Positions 24,198 through 28,876 of a stretch of 28,876 nucleotides of DNA are shown here, one piece after another (positions within the stretch are counted from its first letter, which is position 1; each line of letters starts with the position of its first letter). This DNA comes from an uncultured bacterium (GTDB lineage Bacteria > Bacillota > Clostridia > Lachnospirales > Lachnospiraceae). The stretch is from positions 1 to 28,876 of the forward strand of contig CAJMSZ010000027.1 of the NCBI GenBank assembly GCA_905216215.1, given 5' to 3'. Under the pieces are notes generated by a model. That model was not told the origin of the DNA. It searched no databases and was given only the letters and a program-made list of their open reading frames with translations. The position numbers and the translations under genes were made by a program.

Positions 24198-25088
24198 TTA
24201 TTTTTTCCTATGTATCAATTCACGAATCAATAATTCCAGGAAAGGATTTTTTTCTTCTATTTCATCTAATAGTCGAAGAGCTTCTTCAGAAATTCTAGTC
24301 ACATCCTCTATGGCTTTATCCAGTCCACGTGTGGTTACATAAGTAGTTTTCTCGTTTCTTTCATCACTTTTAACAGGTTTTCCCAGTTCTTCTGTTGTAC
24401 TTGTGACGTCAAGAATATCATCCTGAATCTGAAAAGCAAGTCCCACATCGGCTGCAATCTGTTCTATTTTGTAAATATTCATTTCTGAGGCACCGGCAAG
24501 CACAGCTCCAATCATCATGGAAGCTTTTATGAGTGCACCGGTTTTGAGTTCGTAAATGAAATCCAGTTCTTCTCGGGAAACTGTTTTTCCTGTATCAAGT
24601 ACATCCACAACCTGTCCGCCAATCATTCCGTAAATACCGGCTTTTTCTGCCAGAATACGAAGTGCCTGTCCTATCGTCCGGCTTTGGTCAGGGGCCATTT
24701 CAAATGCTTTTACAGCTGTTTCAAAGGCATAATTTAACAGGGCATCCCCCGCTAATATCCCCATGGCTTCCCCATAGACCACATGGGTTGTTTTTTTTCC
24801 GCGACGATATTCATCGTTGTCCATCGCCGGCAGATCATCATGAACCAGCGAATAGGTATGAATCATTTCCATGGCTGCCATAAAAGGCTCAATTACTTTG
24901 CTGTTTCCGCCAAATAATTGATAGGTTTCTTTCATAAGCATAGGACGGAGACGTTTGCCACCGGCCATGACACTGTAGTTCATGGCTTCCATAATAATTC
25001 TCTGATGTCCTGTTTCCTCTGGCAGATATGCCATAAGAATACGGTCTGTTTCTTGTGTTCTTTGTTCTAATTCCTGCTTAAAATTCAT
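24198..25088 (-). CDS. ispA: Farnesyl diphosphate synthase (short-chain polyprenyl synthase)
   Basis: Head-to-tail condensation of IPP with DMAPP and GPP to give farnesyl diphosphate, feeding undecaprenyl phosphate and quinone synthesis. It has 296 aa. The first Asp-rich motif DDLPAMDND (84-92) has the two-residue insertion typical of bacterial type II FPP synthases; the second is FQIQDDILD (220-228). GGKRLRPML supplies the IPP-binding basic residues. I chose the ATG at 25088 because GGAG lies six bases before it; an in-frame ATG 12 bases upstream is less well placed. The start overlaps the xseB end by 11 bases. Chain length (C15 versus C20) is inferred from the family. Confidence 0.94.
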   Translation of the reverse strand: MNFKQELEQRTQETDRILMAYLPEETGHQRIIMEAMNYSVMAGGKRLRPMLMKETYQLFGGNSKVIEPFMAAMEMIHTYSLVHDDLPAMDNDEYRRGKKTTHVVYGEAMGILAGDALLNYAFETAVKAFEMAPDQSRTIGQALRILAEKAGIYGMIGGQVVDVLDTGKTVSREELDFIYELKTGALIKASMMIGAVLAGASEMNIYKIEQIAADVGLAFQIQDDILDVTSTTEELGKPVKSDERNEKTTYVTTRGLDKAIEDVTRISEEALRLLDEIEEKNPFLELLIRELIHRKK

Positions 25089-25317
25089 GTAATTCTCCAT
25101 TCTTTTCCAAAATCATTACTTGTTTCTCTACAAAATCTATTTTCGAATTACATTGTTTCAATAATTCCATTCCTTCCTGATACAAGTGAAAGGATTCATC
25201 AAGTGCAGGCTTTCCATTTTCAATTTTCTCTACAATGAAGTCCAGTTTCTGAAATAACTCTTCCAAAGATACTTCTTCTTTTTCTATTTCTTTACTAGAT
25301 TCCTTCTTCTCTTCCAT
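25078..25317 (-). CDS. xseB: Exodeoxyribonuclease VII small subunit
   Basis: Small helical subunit of exonuclease VII, which binds XseA in several copies. It has 79 aa. The family core is LEELFQKLDFIVEKIENGKPALDESFHLYQEGMELLKQC. It carries an acidic/lysine-rich N-terminal tail of about 18 residues. The frame is open further upstream, but AAAGGAGG six bases before the ATG at 25317, lying inside the xseA end, fixes the start. It overlaps xseA by 23 bases and ispA by 11. Confidence 0.95.
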   Translation of the reverse strand: MEEKKESSKEIEKEEVSLEELFQKLDFIVEKIENGKPALDESFHLYQEGMELLKQCNSKIDFVEKQVMILEKNGELHEF

Positions 25318-26521
25318 AAGAAGCCTCCTTTTGGATTTCTTCGACTTCCGCAATAAGATGTCCATCCGGTACAAAAATTTTGATCTTATCATGAAGGTTC
25401 ACAGCAGATACACTTTGCAATGGCTGTTGTTCCGACGTCTCAACGAAAGCATACCCATGATTCAGCTTGTCCAGTGGAGAAATCCGTTTTATCTGTTCAA
25501 TTCGAATTGCAAGTTCCTGACGTTTTTCCAGAAGAATCCGATGTATAAAAGCCTGAAGCTTTTCTTCTAAATTCATAGTCCGTTGTCTGTAATCAGTAAT
25601 CATACGCTCCGGGCTTAAGTACTGAAACGTATTTCTGTACTTCTCATAACGCATCCGTTCCAGATTCAGACATTGGTGCATAAGCCTCTGTAAACGAATT
25701 TTGTATTCTGTAATCTGTGTTTCCAATCCCTGGTATTCATAAACGGCAAGTTCAGCTGCCGCAGATGGGGTTGGTGCCCGCATATCAGCAACATAATCTA
25801 TAATCGTAGTGTCGGTTTCATGTCCTACGGCAGAAATGATCGGAACTTTACATTCAAATACAGCTCTTGCAACGATTTCTTCGTTAAAAGCCCACAAATC
25901 TTCTATGGAACCACCGCCGCGTCCTACAATCATTACGTCTACACTTTGCTTTTCTAAAGCGCGGATACCTTCTACAATACTTTGTGCAGCCCCCTCTCCC
26001 TGAACCAGTGCAGGATACAGAATCAATTGCACATAGGGATTTCGTCTAGAGGTTATATTGATGATATCCCGGATTGCTGCTCCCGTGGGTGCTGTCACAA
26101 CGCCAACGGTCTTTGGATATGAGGGAATGGGCTGCTTATACTCCCGTGCAAACATTCCCATTTCTTCTAATTCATTTTTTAGTGCCTGAAACTTTTCGTA
26201 AAGAAGTCCGGCTCCGTCCAGTACAATTTCCTTTGCATATAATTGGTATTTTCCATCTCTCTCGTACACAGAAATACTGCCGAGTGCAATCACCTGTTGT
26301 CCTTCCTGCATACGAAAAGAAAGTCCGCTACGCTGCCCGGCAAACATAACACAGGCAATCGTACCGGACTCGTCTTTCAAGGAAAAATAAATATGTCCGG
26401 AAGTGTGATATTTTAAATTCGACACTTCCCCTTTTACATAAATTCGATTCAGCATAAAGTCCTGTGCAAACATATTTTTTACATATGCATTGACTTGCTT
26501 TACCGTATATACATTACGCAT
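25295..26521 (-). CDS. xseA: Exodeoxyribonuclease VII large subunit
   Basis: Catalytic subunit of exonuclease VII, degrading single-stranded DNA from both ends to oligonucleotides. It has 408 aa, typical of Clostridia (E. coli is about 456). An N-terminal OB-fold spans about 1-100 (YVKGEVSNLKYHTSGHIYFSLKD). The catalytic domain has TAPTGAAIRDII, GRGGGSIEDLWAFN (200-213), GHETD (233-237) and RAPTPSAAAE. A coiled coil (about 265-350) follows, then a short C-terminal segment with LNHGYAFV. AGGAGA precedes the ATG. xseB overlaps its end. Confidence 0.97.
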   Translation of the reverse strand: MRNVYTVKQVNAYVKNMFAQDFMLNRIYVKGEVSNLKYHTSGHIYFSLKDESGTIACVMFAGQRSGLSFRMQEGQQVIALGSISVYERDGKYQLYAKEIVLDGAGLLYEKFQALKNELEEMGMFAREYKQPIPSYPKTVGVVTAPTGAAIRDIINITSRRNPYVQLILYPALVQGEGAAQSIVEGIRALEKQSVDVMIVGRGGGSIEDLWAFNEEIVARAVFECKVPIISAVGHETDTTIIDYVADMRAPTPSAAAELAVYEYQGLETQITEYKIRLQRLMHQCLNLERMRYEKYRNTFQYLSPERMITDYRQRTMNLEEKLQAFIHRILLEKRQELAIRIEQIKRISPLDKLNHGYAFVETSEQQPLQSVSAVNLHDKIKIFVPDGHLIAEVEEIQKEASYGREEGI

Positions 26522-26547
26522 ACTTTCTCCTGACTATTGATAAAACA

Positions 26548-26943
26548 TTATGCAATCTTCCCAAGTACTCCGTTGATAAAGGCTGGTCCTTCTTCACCGG
26601 AAAAACGTTTGGCAAGCTCCACTGCCTCATTGATGGCAACCTTCACTGGCACATCCTCATCCCACTTCATCTCATAGACTGCAAGACGCAAAATAGACAA
26701 ATCAACCTTGTTCATTCGGCTTGTCTTCCATCCGGTTGTATTTTCATTGATAATCTGGTCGATTTCCGCTACCTTTCCCGCAATGCCCTTTGCTTTTTCA
26801 AGCATATAGTCATAATCCTTTTCCTGTACATCCACCAGTTGGTCAAGATATAATTCCAACTGTTCGTTAATCTGTTCATTTTCGCTAAATTCTAATCCGA
26901 AAATCATCTTAAAAATATGTTCTCTAAGTTCGCTTCTTCCCAT
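26548..26943 (-). CDS. nusB: Transcription antitermination factor NusB
   Basis: Binds boxA RNA with NusE/S10 in the antitermination complex of rRNA operons. It has 131 aa and is all-helical. The N-terminal MGRSELREHIFKMIFGLEF is arginine-rich as in the RNA-binding surface. The C-terminal family signature is VDLSILRLAVYEMKWDEDVP then VAINEAVELAKRFSGEEGPAFINGVLGKI. It lies 18 bases after asp23 and 26 bases before xseA. Confidence 0.97.
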   Translation of the reverse strand: MGRSELREHIFKMIFGLEFSENEQINEQLELYLDQLVDVQEKDYDYMLEKAKGIAGKVAEIDQIINENTTGWKTSRMNKVDLSILRLAVYEMKWDEDVPVKVAINEAVELAKRFSGEEGPAFINGVLGKIA

Positions 26944-26961
26944 ATCCTGTCTCCAATTGTC

Positions 26962-27345
26962 TTATTCTTCTACCGGCATTTCTACGCCTGCAACACGAAT
27001 ATTTACGTCTGCAACTGTAAGACCAGTCATATTTTCAATTGCGGCTTTTACTTTCTCCTGAACTGCCATAGTCGTCTCTTTAATGTTGCTTCCAAACTTC
27101 AGGTTAAGTGCCAGTGTAACTGTAACAATTCCTTCCAGGACATCTACCTTTACACCCTTGGAAAGCGTTTTCATTCCCAGTTTGCTGATTAATTCCCTTG
27201 TTGCATTTCCAGCCATCGAAGATACACCATCTACTTCCATTGCTGCAATCCCTGCAATGATTGCTACAACTTCATCTGCAATCTGGACTTCACCTAAATT
27301 TCCATTGTATTCGATTTTATATGTGTTTCTTTCTTCTCTGCTCAT
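26962..27345 (-). CDS. Asp23/Gls24 family envelope stress response protein (YqhY type)
   Basis: Member of the Asp23/Gls24 family, 127 aa, with no signal peptide. In Firmicutes the copy before nusB corresponds to B. subtilis YqhY, linked to control of acetyl-CoA carboxylase and lipid balance, although its exact role remains unclear. Family motifs are GEVQIADEVVAIIAGIAAMEVDGV at the N-terminus and VNIRVAGVEMP near the end. AAGGAGG precedes the ATG. It is the first gene of the ten-gene run that ends after recN. accB/accC, the usual neighbours in Bacillus, are not here; prfC lies upstream instead. Confidence 0.93.
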   Translation of the reverse strand: MSREERNTYKIEYNGNLGEVQIADEVVAIIAGIAAMEVDGVSSMAGNATRELISKLGMKTLSKGVKVDVLEGIVTVTLALNLKFGSNIKETTMAVQEKVKAAIENMTGLTVADVNIRVAGVEMPVEE

Positions 27346-27420
27346 CTTAATCCTCCTTACACTGCCGGTCTTTTTCCGGAGTATAGTTCATAGCATTTAT
27401 TTCTGACTATCATATCTTAT

Positions 27421-27449
27421 AGTGTATCACAATTTTCTTTACTTTGGAA
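27421..27449 (-). promoter_or_regulatory. Candidate promoter of the asp23-recN run
   Basis: On the minus strand TACACT (27421-27426) with a TGA extension lies 17 bases from a weak -35 TTCCAA (27444-27449). A second possible -10, TATGAT, lies just downstream. This is the only promoter-like site before the ten-gene run. The match is modest. Confidence 0.35.
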
Positions 27450-27469
27450 GAAATTTGTGCATCCATCTT

Positions 27470-28876
27470 TTAAGAGCGCCCAAATTCGGATAATTTCAGC
27501 CACTCGTTTCGTTCCTGCACCATACGAATACTCCAACTGTTCACGAATAACAGCAGTGGTCTGCCTTTTAAATCTTTAATCTTCTTCATATCGGACGTAC
27601 CAACAATCTTGTTCATTTCCGGCTCTTCATTTTCAATCCATCGGATATGCTCATATGGGAGTGAATCCATCCTTATCTCAACATTGTATTCATTTTCCAG
27701 GCGGTACTTCAGAACATCAAACTGCAAGACACCTACAACACCAACAATGATTTCTTCCATACCTGTATTGAATTCCTGAAAAATCTGAATAGCACCTTCC
27801 TGGGCAATCTGGTTAATTCCTTTGATAAACTGTTTCCGCTTCATAGTATCTACCTGACGTACTCTGGCAAAATGTTCCGGTGCAAAGGTTGGAATTCCTT
27901 CGTAGGAAAATTTTTCTGGCGAATTGGTCAACGTATCTCCGATAGAAAAGATACCCGGATCAAAAATACCGATAATATCACCACCATAAGCCTTGTCAAT
28001 CATCTTTCGCTCGCTTGCCATCATCTGCTGTGGCTGCGACAGACGGACTTTTTTATTTCCCTGAATGTGGAAAGTTTCCATACCGGCCTGAAACTCACCG
28101 GAACAGATTCGCATGAAAGCAATCCTGTCCCGGTGTGCTTTATTCATGTTTGCCTGAATTTTAAACACAAATGCGGAGAAGTCTTCTTCCTTCATTGGAT
28201 CAATCTCACCTTTATCTGACATTCTCGGAAGGGGTGAAGTTGTCATCTTTAAGAAATGCTGAAGGAAAGTCTCTACTCCGAAGTTTGTGAGTGCGGAACC
28301 GAAAAATACAGGTGACAGCTCACCTTTGTTTACCCGTTCCTGGTCAAATTCTGCACTGGCACCATCCAGCAATTCAATTTCTTCTTCCAACTGTGCGTAC
28401 TGCTCCGGAGTAACGATTTCTTTCGCCTCGTTACTGTGAATGGAAACTTTCCGTACTGCTCCCATGGCAGTACCCTTTTTCGTATCTGAGAAAATTTCCA
28501 GTTCCTCTGTATTCCGGTCAAAGACGCCACGGAATTCCTTACCTGAACCAATTGGCCAGTTTACAGGACAGGTTGCAATACCAAGTTCTTTTTCAATATC
28601 ATCCAGAAGCTCGAAGGTATCCATGGCTTCACGGTCCATTTTATTAATAAAAGTAAAAATCGGAATATGGCGCATGACGCAGACTTTAAATAGTTTTCTA
28701 GTCTGTGCTTCTACACCTTTGGAACCATCAATTACCATGACTGCAGAATCTGCAGCCATCAGTGTACGATAAGTATCTTCCGAGAAATCCTGATGTCCCG
28801 GTGTATCAAGGATATTAATGCAATATCCACCGTACTCAAACTGAAGAACAGAGGAGGTGACAGAAATACCACGTTC
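27470..28876 (-). CDS. prfC: Peptide chain release factor 3, 5' end cut by the window
   Basis: Translational GTPase RF3, which recycles RF1/RF2 from the ribosome after termination. The visible part is 468 aa; the frame runs off the window at 28876, so about 55-65 N-terminal residues, including the P-loop, are outside. Present are the switch I ERGISVTSS at the cut end, G3 DTPGHQDFSED, the RF3-specific YRTLMAADSAVMVIDG, G4 NKMDRE, and domain II/III segments ending KLSEFGRS. An internal ATG at 28759 is not the start. I see no intrinsic terminator after the stop; the following 124 bases hold an imperfect dyad (27428-27459) and the candidate asp23 promoter. Confidence 0.96.
   Translation of the reverse strand, partial: ERGISVTSSVLQFEYGGYCINILDTPGHQDFSEDTYRTLMAADSAVMVIDGSKGVEAQTRKLFKVCVMRHIPIFTFINKMDREAMDTFELLDDIEKELGIATCPVNWPIGSGKEFRGVFDRNTEELEIFSDTKKGTAMGAVRKVSIHSNEAKEIVTPEQYAQLEEEIELLDGASAEFDQERVNKGELSPVFFGSALTNFGVETFLQHFLKMTTSPLPRMSDKGEIDPMKEEDFSAFVFKIQANMNKAHRDRIAFMRICSGEFQAGMETFHIQGNKKVRLSQPQQMMASERKMIDKAYGGDIIGIFDPGIFSIGDTLTNSPEKFSYEGIPTFAPEHFARVRQVDTMKRKQFIKGINQIAQEGAIQIFQEFNTGMEEIIVGVVGVLQFDVLKYRLENEYNVEIRMDSLPYEHIRWIENEEPEMNKIVGTSDMKKIKDLKGRPLLLFVNSWSIRMVQERNEWLKLSEFGRS

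Noticed and set aside
28440..28772. Plus-strand open frames of 60-200 codons opposite long minus-strand genes (for example here and at 14360-14977)
   Set aside because: They are mirror frames of well-identified genes, lack ribosome binding sites and give low-complexity or Cys/Phe-rich products.

Overview
The window is a stretch of chromosome from an anaerobic, low-to-mid GC Firmicute. It most likely belongs to the Clostridia, family Lachnospiraceae. The grounds are the Firmicute order asp23-nusB-xseA-xseB-ispA-dxs-tlyA-nadK-argR-recN-spoIVB, the sporulation genes yqfC, yqfD, spoVB and spoIVB plus a BofC-like protein, strong AGGAGG-type ribosome binding sites, and a long clostridial-type citrate synthase. 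Genus and species cannot be read from the sequence alone. I see no rRNA or tRNA gene, insertion sequence, prophage or CRISPR array.

Layout. Positions 1-670 hold two overlapping plus-strand genes of unknown function. A convergent hairpin separates them from a minus-strand patatin-like lipase (702-1559). Next come two plus-strand genes, a YkpA-type ABC-F ATPase (1708-3339) and luxS (3371-3850), which end at a two-way terminator. From there to the window end everything is on the minus strand. Read in the direction of transcription (right to left) the units are: (1) prfC, truncated by the window edge; (2) a ten-gene run asp23, nusB, xseA, xseB, ispA, dxs, tlyA, nadK, argR, recN, closed by a strong terminator at 18448-18469; (3) spoIVB alone; (4) an amidohydrolase plus ybaK from a good sigma-A promoter; (5) citrate synthase from its own promoter; (6) carB from its own promoter, closed by a terminator at 10861-10889; (7) a long run from a small membrane protein of unknown function through yqfC, yqfD, phoH, ybeY, spoVB, a BofC-like protein and a DUF896 protein to 5-formyl-THF cyclo-ligase, with the only clear terminator at 3885-3930.

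How the genes work together. The ten-gene run joins transcription antitermination (NusB), DNA repair (XseAB, RecN), isoprenoid synthesis (Dxs, farnesyl diphosphate synthase), rRNA methylation (TlyA), NADP synthesis (NadK) and arginine control (ArgR). Genes overlap or sit a few bases apart, and several ribosome binding sites lie in the end of the previous gene. The second long run mixes sporulation functions (YqfC, YqfD, SpoVB, BofC-like) with RNA processing (PhoH, YbeY) and folate repair. LuxS recycles S-ribosylhomocysteine and makes the AI-2 precursor.

Most of the window is core genome and I do not see a convincing new multi-gene system. The points most worth a second look are: the gene expected after spoIVB (spo0A) is not there and an amidohydrolase-ybaK unit occupies the place; carB stands without carA; the ABC-F protein has one canonical and one multiply degenerate ATP site; an unannotatable methionine-rich gene pair opens the window; and a two-helix membrane protein of unknown function heads the yqfC run.
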